Shown piece by piece: positions 1 to 8,939 of a stretch of DNA of 64,000 bases. The translations under genes were made by a program, and so were the position numbers. Location: the NCBI GenBank assembly GCA_029255685.2, contig CM055314.2, positions 37,950,790 through 38,014,789 of the forward strand, written 5' to 3'. Under the pieces are notes generated by a model. The model did not search any database and was not told where the DNA came from. It saw only the letters and a program-made list of their open reading frames with translations. Within the stretch, counting starts at the first letter, position 1, and each line of letters opens with the position of its first letter. Source of the stretch: Silene conica (Eukaryota > Streptophyta > Magnoliopsida > Caryophyllales > Caryophyllaceae).

Positions 1-427
1 AAGTTACCCAAAATCTGTCTTAATCTCAAGAAACAGTTGAAAGTCAAAAGACTCGACTCTAAGGAACACTATGGAGGTCCTATCCACGACCTGGCACCCA
101 ATGTTATAAAACATTTAGGACTCCATAACGTTGTCACGGGGTGTCCTACGAGATATCCGTATAACTCGCCTTTGTGATTGGTCAGTCATCCACGTGACTT
201 ATGGCTCGTTGAACCCACCATCAACCAACGTCACAAAATGATTACCTGAGTTATCAGCTCAAGTGGGTAATCAAGGACCAAATCGATGTAATGTTAATCA
301 GTTCACTTTGTGGTGTTCAAAATTGGCGTACAATTCCACATGAAAAACAAAACATTTTATATCATAACAATAAGGTTGAATAGAGTACACGAGAAAATGA
401 ATTATTACATGAATTCATAAAAGAGTA
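1..427 (-). other. 3' non-coding tail of copia copy I (partial)
   Basis: This is the start of the tail between the gag-pol stop and the polypurine tract. The same sequence is at 13408-14268 in copy III, 22195-23010 in copy II and 29818-30542 in copy IV. On the opposite strand, bases 1-177 hold the end of a short open frame found in all four tails. In the other copies it begins only with a non-ATG codon. No coding role is shown. Confidence 0.85.
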
Positions 428-3400
428 CTACAACTTAGGAACACATCCAATTCCCATGGAATGAATGTGCCCTTCATGCTTATCACGTGGTAATGCTTTT
501 GTGAGAGGATCAGCTATGTTGTCATCCGTAGCGATCTTTTCAATAAAAATCTCCTTTTGCTCCACGTAATCCCGGATTAGATGAGCTTTCCGTTGTACAT
601 GCCTAGCCTTGCTGCTAGACTTATGCTCCTTAGCTTGGAAGATGGCACCACTATTGTCACAATAGACGGTGATTGGGTCATTCGAACTAGGCACTACTGA
701 TAGTCCTTGTAAGAATTGACGCATCCATATTGCTTCCTTAGCTGCTTCTGAGGCGGCATAGTACTCGGACTCAGTCGTAGAATCTGCTGTAACACTCTGT
801 TTAGAACTTTTCCAGCTGACAGCAGCGCCATTAAGAGTAAAGACAAATCCAGACTGAGATTTCGAGTCATCTCGATCTGTTTGGAAGTTAGCATCTGCGT
901 AACCCGTGGCGCAGAGCGTTGAGTCGCCTCCATAAGTCAATCCCCAATCTTTAGTCCTCCGTAGGTACTTAAGAATGTTTTTCACGGCCATCCAGTGTTG
1001 TTCACCTGGATGAGCTTGGAATCGACTTGTCATACTCAATGCATATGCAACGTCTGGACGTGTGCATATCATGGCATACATGATCGATCCTATTGCCGAA
1101 GCATAAGGAATCCGACTCATGCGCTCTTTCTCTTCCACTGACTTAGCTTCTTGAGTCTTGCTCAAGTGAAGCCCAGGAGTCATAGGAAGGAACCCCTTCT
1201 TGGAGTTCGTCATGCTGAATCTCTCCAGAATCTTCTCTATATAAGATTCCTGACTGAGAGACAACATCCGTCGTGATCTATCCCTGTAGATACGGATGCC
1301 CAAAATTCTTTGTGCCTCTCCCAGATCTTTCATCTGGAAGTGGTTTTTCAACCATGCTTTAACCGAAGATAAGAGAGGTATGTCATTCCCAATCAAGAGT
1401 ATGTCATCGACATACAGTACTAGGAATACAATCTTACTCCCACTCGACTTGATATAGAGACATGGTTCCTCGACTGATCGAATGAACCCATTCTCTTTTA
1501 TCACTTGGTCGAAGCGATGATTCCAACTCCGCGATGCTTGCTTAAGTCCATAGATGGAACGCTTAAGCTTGCAAACTTTCTTAGGATGTGCTGAATCGAT
1601 AAAACCCTCGGGTTGTACCATGTACAACTCTTCCTCCAAATAACGGTTTAAGAAGGCGGTTTTAACGTCCATTTGCCATATTTCATAGTCATGAAATGCG
1701 GCGATCGCTAAGATAATCCGAATGGAACGTAGCATGACTACGGGTGCAAAGATCTCATCGTAGTGCAAGCCTGGCACTTGGGTGAAACCTTTAGCAACTA
1801 GTCTAGCCTTATGGATATCTTGTTGTCCTTCCACGGCATGCTTTATCTTGTAAAGCCATTTGCATTGAAGGGGACGTACCTTTGCAGGTAGGTCCACAAG
1901 ATCCCACACGTTGTTCTCATACATGGAGTCCATCTCGGATTGCATGGCTTCTAGCCATAGCTTTGAGTCAGAACTGGTCATGGCACCTTTATAGGTTGTG
2001 GGTTCATTACCCTCTAGGAGTAAGACGTCATCTGTATCGTGTTCCTCGACCATACCAATGTATCTGTCCGGTGGAATAGAGACTCTTCCCGACCTCCTAG
2101 GTTCCTCAGGGATATCTACCGCAGCCTCGGTTGGAGGTACTGTTTCCTCCAATGGTTGCTCGGTAGTTGGTTCTTGAACCTCCGATAACTCGAAGGTTCT
2201 ATTACTCGACTTGTTCTCGAGAAATTCTTTCTCTAAGAACGTCGCACTAGCCGCAACAAAAACACGTTGTTCGGTAGGCGAGTAGAAGTAATGACCAAAC
2301 GTTCCCTTTGGGTAGCCTATAAAGTATGTTTTGACCGATCGCGGGCCGAGCTTGTCCTCGTGTCTCCACTTGACATAAGCCTCGCAGCCCCAAACCCGAA
2401 TAAAGGACAAGTTAGGGACCGTTCCCTTCCATAGCTCGAATGGAGTCTTGTCAACAGCTTTAGACGGACTTCGGTTAAGTATTAGAGCGGCTGACAAAAG
2501 AGCATAGCCCCACAATGAATCAGGCACAACGGTGTGACTCATCATGGATCGAACCATATCAAGTAAAGTTCGATTTCTCCGTTCGGACACACCATTTAAT
2601 TGTGGTGTTCCAGGTGGAGTCAACTGTAGTACGATCCCACAGTCTTTTAGGTGTTGATCAAACTCGCGTGAAAGATACTCACCACCACGATCCGAGCGTA
2701 GTGCTTTAATCTTTCTACCCAGCTGGTTCTGTACCCGATTCTGGTATTCTTTGAACTTGTCAAAGGATTCACTTTTGTGCTTCATTAAGTAGACATAGCC
2801 ATATCTACTTAAATCATCCGTGAAAGTGATGAAATACCTATAGCCATCTCGTGCGTTGATCGACATAGGGCCACATACGTCCGTATGTATGAGTCCTAAT
2901 AGGTCGGCAGCGCGCATTCCAACACCTTTGAAGGAAATACGAGTCATTTTGCCGATGAGACATGATTCACACGTGCCATATGATTCGAAATCAAAGGGCG
3001 AAATAGCTCCATTCTGTATGAGCTGTTTAACGCGTTTCTCATTTATGTGTCCCATACGACAATGCCATAGGTAAGTTTGATCTTTGTCACCTACCTTTAT
3101 TCTTTTATTATTCACATGTAATATCTCGGTAGTTTGATCTAAAACATAAATTCCATTCATGGAAACTGCCTTGCCATAAATCATATTGTGTAAGGAGAAA
3201 ATACAGCTATTATTCTCTATTACAAATGAAAATCCGAGTTTGTCAAGTGCAGAAACTGAAATAATGTTTTTGGATAAACTAGGAACATAATAACAGTTAT
3301 ACAAAAATAACTCGAATCCACTTGGAAGCTGGATTACGTATGTTCCCTTCGAGACTGCAGCCACACGTGCTCCATTCCCGACACGCAGGTCCACCTCACC

Positions 3401-4459
3401 CTTGATTAGGGGTTCTTGGTTTCGGAGGCCCTGCACATGATTACATAGATGAGAACCACAACCAGTATCAAGTACCCAAGTTCCGCAACTTGCATGGTTA
3501 ATCTCAATCATGTGAATAAAAGAAGAAGAAGATATACCAACAGGAGTAACACGGCCTGCTTTAATGTCCTCCCGATACACGGGGCAGGAGCGCCTCCAAT
3601 GCCCAGTCTTGTGGCAATGGTGACATTCCATGCTTGTATCCTTGCTCTTTGTCTTGCCCTGTGAGTTACTCGACTCACCTGGCCCACTCTTAGTAAATCC
3701 TGGTTTCTTGAACCTGGGCTTACCTACTGCTAGGTCGCCCTGAGCTTTAGCCTTCCCTTTACCGTTCCCCTTACTGGAGATCATGAGAACATCTTGCTTA
3801 AGACTCCCACTCAACTTAAGATCCTTCTCAGTCTGTACGAGAAGGGAGTGGAGCTCATGGGGAGTCTTCTTCATGTCGTTCATGTAGTAGTTGGCCCTAA
3901 AGAGGGCGAACCCGTCATGAAGCGAATGAAGCATGCGATCAACGATGATGTTCTCACTGATCTTGCAGTTTAGGGACTCCAGTTTCTCGATATTCTCAAT
4001 CATGTTGAGAATATGTGGGCTAACAGCTTGGCCCTTCTGGAGTTTCGCCTCAAAGAAGCGACAGGTATGCTCATAAGAAACGATTCTCGGAGCCTTGGAG
4101 AATTCGTTAGTGAGCGTGGTGAAAATCTTGTTTGCACCATGGGTTATGAAGCGTCTTTGCAAATTGGATTCCATTGCATAGATGAGTACGTTCTTTATCG
4201 CACCCGCTTCCATAACGAAATCGCTATGAGCGCGAATTTCGTTGGCTCTAGCTCCAGTTCCTGGGTTTGGCGGAATGGGCTCAGTTAAGAACTTGAGCTT
4301 TCCGTCAGCAATGGCAGCATTCCGTAGTGCTGCCTCCCAGTCAGAGAAGTTTGACCCATCATTCCTCAGTCTAGTTGACTGATTCATGGAGTCCATGAAG
4401 GCTTTTAGCCAGGATTCACGTGCTAGCTTGGCACTTGGCATTGGGTCTTCACCAGCCAT
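428..4459 (-). CDS. gag-pol: Copia gag-pol polyprotein, intact frame (copy I)
   Basis: This 1343-residue polyprotein supplies the capsid protein and the enzymes for retrotransposition. Gag covers about residues 1-275 and ends in a CCHC knuckle near 279-292. The protease has DTG near 331. The integrase has an HHCC finger (about H466, H471, C497, C500) and a DD35E core (about D527, D590, E626). The RT has YVDD near 1016-1019, and RNase H follows to about 1250. It starts at an ATG shared by copies III and IV. There are no stops or frameshifts, unlike the other copies. One oddity is residue 939 in the conserved RT segment TAFLNG, which is Arg here and in copy III but Gly in copies II and IV. The frame is structurally complete; whether it is active is unknown. 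Confidence 0.95.
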   Translation of the reverse strand: MAGEDPMPSAKLARESWLKAFMDSMNQSTRLRNDGSNFSDWEAALRNAAIADGKLKFLTEPIPPNPGTGARANEIRAHSDFVMEAGAIKNVLIYAMESNLQRRFITHGANKIFTTLTNEFSKAPRIVSYEHTCRFFEAKLQKGQAVSPHILNMIENIEKLESLNCKISENIIVDRMLHSLHDGFALFRANYYMNDMKKTPHELHSLLVQTEKDLKLSGSLKQDVLMISSKGNGKGKAKAQGDLAVGKPRFKKPGFTKSGPGESSNSQGKTKSKDTSMECHHCHKTGHWRRSCPVYREDIKAGRVTPVGISSSSFIHMIEINHASCGTWVLDTGCGSHLCNHVQGLRNQEPLIKGEVDLRVGNGARVAAVSKGTYVIQLPSGFELFLYNCYYVPSLSKNIISVSALDKLGFSFVIENNSCIFSLHNMIYGKAVSMNGIYVLDQTTEILHVNNKRIKVGDKDQTYLWHCRMGHINEKRVKQLIQNGAISPFDFESYGTCESCLIGKMTRISFKGVGMRAADLLGLIHTDVCGPMSINARDGYRYFITFTDDLSRYGYVYLMKHKSESFDKFKEYQNRVQNQLGRKIKALRSDRGGEYLSREFDQHLKDCGIVLQLTPPGTPQLNGVSERRNRTLLDMVRSMMSHTVVPDSLWGYALLSAALILNRSPSKAVDKTPFELWKGTVPNLSFIRVWGCEAYVKWRHEDKLGPRSVKTYFIGYPKGTFGHYFYSPTEQRVFVAASATFLEKEFLENKSSNRTFELSEVQEPTTEQPLEETVPPTEAAVDIPEEPRRSGRVSIPPDRYIGMVEEHDTDDVLLLEGNEPTTYKGAMTSSDSKLWLEAMQSEMDSMYENNVWDLVDLPAKVRPLQCKWLYKIKHAVEGQQDIHKARLVAKGFTQVPGLHYDEIFAPVVMLRSIRIILAIAAFHDYEIWQMDVKTAFLNRYLEEELYMVQPEGFIDSAHPKKVCKLKRSIYGLKQASRSWNHRFDQVIKENGFIRSVEEPCLYIKSSGSKIVFLVLYVDDILLIGNDIPLLSSVKAWLKNHFQMKDLGEAQRILGIRIYRDRSRRMLSLSQESYIEKILERFSMTNSKKGFLPMTPGLHLSKTQEAKSVEEKERMSRIPYASAIGSIMYAMICTRPDVAYALSMTSRFQAHPGEQHWMAVKNILKYLRRTKDWGLTYGGDSTLCATGYADANFQTDRDDSKSQSGFVFTLNGAAVSWKSSKQSVTADSTTESEYYAASEAAKEAIWMRQFLQGLSVVPSSNDPITVYCDNSGAIFQAKEHKSSSKARHVQRKAHLIRDYVEQKEIFIEKIATDDNIADPLTKALPRDKHEGHIHSMGIGCVPKL

Positions 4460-4496
4460 TTTAGTTTTACAGCAGTTTTATTGAACGTGTTCTACA

Positions 4497-4800
4497 CTGA
4501 AAAAGAAGATAAAACAAAACCATATAAGCAACTTATTGTTGTGATTTAAGTCTATATTAAATGTGAATTTAAACTCGTAGACTCATGCATTTATATAATT
4601 GATCTCCCTCAAGAATTATATAAACGATCCCAAGACTCAATTTCCGTATATTGATAAGCCCACAGTTTGGCTAATTCCAATCGTTGGAACTCTTGGTCGA
4701 TAGGTTTCCGTATATCCTATCTATTAGTCCATCTCAGTCACTGGAATATTATCGAGTGACCATGATGTTGAGATAAAATAAATCATCTGTTCCCACTTAC
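4497..4800 (-). other. Possible leader intron in copy I
   Basis: On the minus strand a strong donor (GG then GTAAGT) begins at 4800. A strong acceptor, a pyrimidine-rich tract ending TTTTTCAG, ends at 4497, about 37 bases before the gag ATG. The same pair is in copy III (18638 to 18338). The donor is also kept in copies IV and V. Splicing is inferred from the signals only. Confidence 0.45.
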
Positions 4801-5805
4801 CCGACGTAGAAGGGGTCATATTATGCCTACCGACGAAGAAGGGATTCATGGGAGGCTGATATATAAAGACTAATCTCAATTTTTGGTTCTACGAGGAAGA
4901 CCCCATCAACTTTTATTTATCCATATATAAGTGAACTAAAACTAGCAATTGCGTGAATGAATTAAAAAAAGTGATGGCTTTAAATGACATGTGACATCTG
5001 TATTGTCACAGAAAACTAACGCGAGACCTCTACATGAGTCAGTTTTCAGGCATGATATAGGTGGTTTGGTTTTTAGGCGGAATATGATGCAAGCTATTAT
5101 CGATGAAAGCATAAAGATAAATGCAATAAACGTAAATAAAAGTCCTAGTGTGGCCTATCCTACCAAAATAAACATAAAACAACTTGGAATCCACTGTTGG
5201 ACCCTAGAAGCTTGTCTTGATGTTCCATCTTGGTCCTTGCAGCGGGAGTGAGCATCCGGTCTCCGTCTTGTCTTTGGTCTTCACAAAATTACTAATTTAA
5301 ATTACAAGAGTAATCCTAGATACATTCTAATTTAAATACAAAAGTAATTACATGGCAAAAACCCAAAACGGAGATTCAAGATCTCAAAATTACAAGCAAG
5401 ATCGTGTCCCATCATTACGGTGACACAATCTTCTAAGGCCACACTAAGTTACAACCGTTTGCAAGAATTAAATACGTTATTGAAAGCATTCAAGGCATTC
5501 ACAAGACGATAAATAAAATGCATCAACTAAAAACAATTTATACATGACATAATACTGTTATTATGATTAATAAATTTATACCAAACCACCTTTTAAGATT
5601 AAAATTGAGTGACTATACCGTTTTAATCACCAATTTTAACAAATATATAATCCATTATTTTAAACTGTTTTAAAACAATATGTATCAAGCGAGGGTGAAC
5701 CGTTTCACTAAATAATATACTATTTCTGTATACAGTATATTATTTTAAGCCATGTGAAAATAAGAAAACAAGTTATTTTCGAAAATAAATACCCCGAAAC
5801 GAGAG

Positions 5806-6118
5806 CACTCGATCGAGTAACATGGGGCACTCGATCGAGTGTCAGGGTCACTCGATCGAGTGCAGCATGGCTCGATCGAGTGGCTCGAAAAAATTGCAAT
5901 TCGCTGCACTTTTAAATTAAAACGAGTTTATAACTTGGATTTAAAACTTGTAAATCATATATAAACAACAACAAAAGATTTACATATTGCTAAAAATATC
6001 GATTAATTAACAATATGCAAATTATAATCGAAAAACAAGATCGATTTCTCACAAAAATCACACGCACAAGCCTGGTACGAGGGCACTCGATCGAGTGCAA
6101 CAGGGACTCGATCGAGTG
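5806..6118. repeat. Six CACTCGATCGAGTG-type palindrome boxes in leader of copy I
   Basis: Boxes with core CTCGATCGAG start at 5806, 5828, 5849, 5871, 6084 and 6106. Steps within the two groups are 22, 21, 22 and 22 bases. The flanking leader sequence matches copies III and IV, but those copies carry GGTCGACCGACC-type boxes in the corresponding places. Confidence 0.95.
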
Positions 6119-6207
6119 CCTGCGACAGAATGCACGGTTTTCAAAGATTTAAAACTTATGAAAGACACAATTGTAAAATTTTCATGGCCTAAGGCTCTGA
6201 TACCACT

Positions 6208-7202
6208 TGTGGGGAATAAAACGCGTATTCACCCCAAAATTACAGGATTATAATGAAATATGCAATTGTGAATATCGTCATAAGATTAAAAACATGAAAA
6301 GAAGTACAACCTTTAGTCCTCGCGCAAAAGGCCTAAGAACAGGAATTAATGCAAATTCCCTCCTATAACTTGCACCCAAGACTTTGTCTGAGACGAGGCC
6401 GCGTGTGCTAGAAATCCTCTCCAATTGCCTTGCAATATAGGGAGAGCCCTTGAGGTTTTAGATGTGAGATCTGAGGTTTTTGGGAAAAGAATGTCACAAA
6501 ACCCTAATTTTATCTTGAGAATTATGTTACAGTGCAACAAGAGTAACTGATATAAGGAGAGTCCTCCTCCTTATATAGTTATTTCGGCCGAAACTAGGGT
6601 TTGGGTAGGAGTGGGCTTTCCACTCTTACCTTATCCCAATGCGTGATTCGACCCAATTTAGCTATTATTTATTCGCGGGTTTAATTTATAAATCGTAACA
6701 TGTTATCAGATATTAATACAGTCGATATATTAATAATGGTCTGATAAAATACGATATTGTATAATTACCTAAATTAATATAACTGTTTATATTAATTTGC
6801 GAATACTATATTTAATTAAATATAACCGTTTATATTTAATTTACGAATTATTCTTGTAATCCGTATTAGCTAAAATTATTTAATCCGTATTAAATAGTAA
6901 TTCTCAACATCTTATTGACTAATTTAATAGTCAATACCTCTGACTAACTGTTTAGTCATATTCGGCAAAATGTGACTGTATTTTCATACCTTCACATCTC
7001 TCAAACGTGTCCTATAGGTGTGACGTATAGGGACCAGTTGACCACCGCCATCCGTATGACAATAACGTCAAACTTATCTAGCAAGCCAACCGTTATTGAT
7101 AAACGTGGATCAACTGGTAATAATACAGAAGTATGCCCTTGTGATCCTTAAAGAGATTTAATAAGTCATTGTACTTAATTGTCAAGGACACCAGCCCCAA
7201 CA
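6208..7202 (-). repeat. 5' LTR of copia copy I
   Basis: The repeat is 995 bases, beginning TGTTGGGGCTGG and ending CCCCACA on the minus strand, followed at once by the primer-binding site. It is homologous to the LTRs at 12406, 20010, 23011 and 46533. A TATA-like CTATATAAGG lies at 6569-6578, inside a 10-base inverted repeat (6550-6559 and 6567-6576). Confidence 0.93.
6550..6578 (-). promoter_or_regulatory. TATA-like box within an inverted repeat, LTR of copy I
   Basis: CTATATAAGG on the minus strand is a plausible TATA box for the LTR promoter. It is one arm of a near-perfect hairpin (arms ATATAAGGAG and CTCCTTATAT, 7-base loop). The same structure is in the LTRs of copies III and IV. Confidence 0.5.
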
Positions 7203-7274
7203 ATCTCCCACTTGTCCGTACAAGGGTATGTTCAATGACGTTATCACACTACATGTGGAGGACACAATCTCCAA
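7203..7274 (-). other. Fragment of a copia 3' tail with polypurine tract
   Basis: On the minus strand this is the last 72 bases of a copia tail, ending in the tract AGTGGGAGAT immediately before the LTR at 7202. The LTR therefore has tail sequence on one side and a primer-binding site on the other, as in a tandem internal-LTR-internal array. At 7274/7275 it joins plus-strand copia RT sequence, an inverted junction. Confidence 0.85.
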
Positions 7275-7280
7275 CACTCC

Positions 7281-8777
7281 ATGTATGAGAACAACGTGTG
7301 GGATCTTGTGGACCTACCTGCAAAGGTACGCCCCCTTCAATGCAAATGGCTTTACAAAATAAAGCATGCCGTGGAAGGTAAACAAGATATCCATAAGGCA
7401 AGACTAGTTGCTAAAGGTTTCACCCAAGTGCCAGGCTTGCACTACGATGAGATCTTTGCACCCGTGGTCATGCTACGTTCCATTCGGATTATCTTAGCGA
7501 TAGCCGCATTTCATGACTATGAAATATGGCAAATGGACGTTAAAACCGCCTTCTTAAACGGTTATTTGGAGGAAGAGTTGTACATGGTACAACCCGAGGG
7601 TTTTATTGATCCAGAACATCCTAAGAAGGTTTGCAAGCTTAAGCGTTTCATCTATGGACTTAAGCAAGCATCGCGGAGTTGGAATCATCGCTTCGACCAA
7701 GTGATAAAAGAGAATGGATTCGTTCGATCAGTCGAGGAACCATGTCTCTATATCAAGTCGAGTGGGAGCAAGATTGTATTCCTAGTACTGTATGTCGACG
7801 ACATACTCTTGATTGGGAATGACATACCTCTCCTTTCTTCGGTCAAAGCATGGTTGAAAAACCATTTCCAGATGAAAGATCTGGGAGAGGCACAAAGAAT
7901 TTTGGGCATCCGTATCTACAGGGATAGATCACGACGGATGTTGTCTCTCAGTCAGGAGTCTTACATAGATAAGATTCTAGAGAGATTCAGCATGACGAAC
8001 TCCAAGAAAGGGTTCCTTCCTATGACTACTGGGCTTCACTTGAGCAAGTCTCAAGAAGCTAAGACATTGGAAGAGAAAGAGCGCATGAGTCGGATTCCTT
8101 ATGCTTCGGCAATAGGATCGATCATGTATGCCATGATATGCACACGTCCAGACGTTGCATTTGCATTGAGTATGACCAGTCGATTCCAAGCTCATCCAGG
8201 TGAACAACACTGGATGGCCGTGAAAAACATTCTTAAGTACCTACGGAGGACTAAAGATTGGGGATTGACTTATGGAGGTGACTCAACGCTCTGCGCCACG
8301 GGTTACGCAGATGCTAGCATCCAAACGGATCGAGATGACTCGAAATCTCAGTCTGGATTCGTTTTTACTCTTAATGGCGCTGCTGTCAGCTGGAAAAGTT
8401 CTAAACAGAGTGTTACAGCAGATTCTACGACTGAGTCTGAGTACTATGCCGCCTCAGAAGCAGCTAAGGAAGAAATATGGATGCGTTAATTCTTACAAGG
8501 ACTATCAGTAGTGCCTAATTCGAATGACCCAATCACCGTTTATTGTGATAATAAAGGTGCCATCTTCCAAGCTAAGGAGCATAAGTCTAGCAACAAGGCT
8601 AGGCATGTACAACGGAAAGCTCATCTAATCAGAGATTACGTGGAGCAAAAGGAGATTTTCATTGATAAGATCGCTACGGATGACAACATAGCTGATCCTC
8701 TCACTAAAGCATTACCACGTGATAAGCATGAAGGGCACATTCATTCCATGGGAATTAGATGTGTTCCTAAGTTGTAG
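7281..8777 (+). pseudogene. pol: Copia pol fragment: RT and RNase H (copy II)
   Basis: The frame begins abruptly at the start of the RT domain, so gag, protease and integrase are missing. The RT keeps TAFLNG (residues 90-94 of the fragment) and YVDD (171-174). RNase H follows. A TAA at 8487-8489 replaces the Gln codon seen in copies I and III. The frame then continues in phase to the normal end at 8777. The identical TAA is at 29527-29529 in copy IV. About four or five base differences separate the two over 1.5 kb (by eye). Confidence 0.93.
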
Positions 8778-8824
8778 TACTCTTTTATGAATTCATGTAA
8801 TAATTCATTTTCTCGTGTACTCTT

Positions 8825-8837
8825 TTCAACCACAATG
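8825..8837. repeat. Target-site duplication of the LINE, left copy
   Basis: TTCAACCACAATG here matches TTCAACCACATTG at 22195-22207 with one mismatch. The uninterrupted sequence in copy IV (around 29863) has the site once, which confirms the LINE as an insertion. Confidence 0.85.
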
Positions 8838-8853
8838 TTTTTTTTTTTTTTTT
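8838..8853 (-). other. Poly(A) tail of the LINE
   Basis: Sixteen T on the plus strand mark the 3' poly(A) end of the minus-strand LINE, directly beside the left target duplication. Confidence 0.9.
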
Positions 8854-8939
8854 GCTTAAAGGTAAGAATTTTCATTCATCAAATTAAGAGCTATTACAAA
8901 CTATTGTGGGCTCAACCATACACATTTTGCCTTAGCAAC

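Larger units (their letters stand above)
4460..6207 (-). other. Untranslated leader of copia copy I with primer-binding site
   Basis: This is about 1.75 kb between the 5' LTR and the gag ATG, with no supported gene. The primer-binding site directly follows the LTR and reads TGGTATCAGAGCC on the minus strand (about 6192-6204), the usual match to initiator methionine tRNA. The leader contains a possible intron (4497-4800) and palindrome boxes at 5806-6118. The leaders of copies III (18301-20009), IV (24003-25785) and, more distantly, V (52816-54540) align with it. Confidence 0.85.
1..7202 (-). mobile_element. Ty1/copia retrotransposon copy I (partial, 3' end outside window)
   Basis: The minus strand carries, in order, a 5' LTR, a primer-binding site, a long leader, one gag-pol frame and the first part of a 3' non-coding tail. 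Pol order is protease, integrase, RT, RNase H, which defines Ty1/copia. Copies II, III and IV in this window belong to the same family. The 3' LTR and polypurine tract lie to the left of base 1, so the flanking target duplication cannot be checked. Of the four related copies, only this one keeps gag-pol open throughout. I do not assign a named copia lineage from motifs alone. Confidence 0.95.

Noticed and set aside
5806..6118. CRISPR-like array in the palindrome boxes
   Set aside because: The units are 12-14 bases with spacers of 7-10 bases, in a plant retroelement leader with no cas genes.
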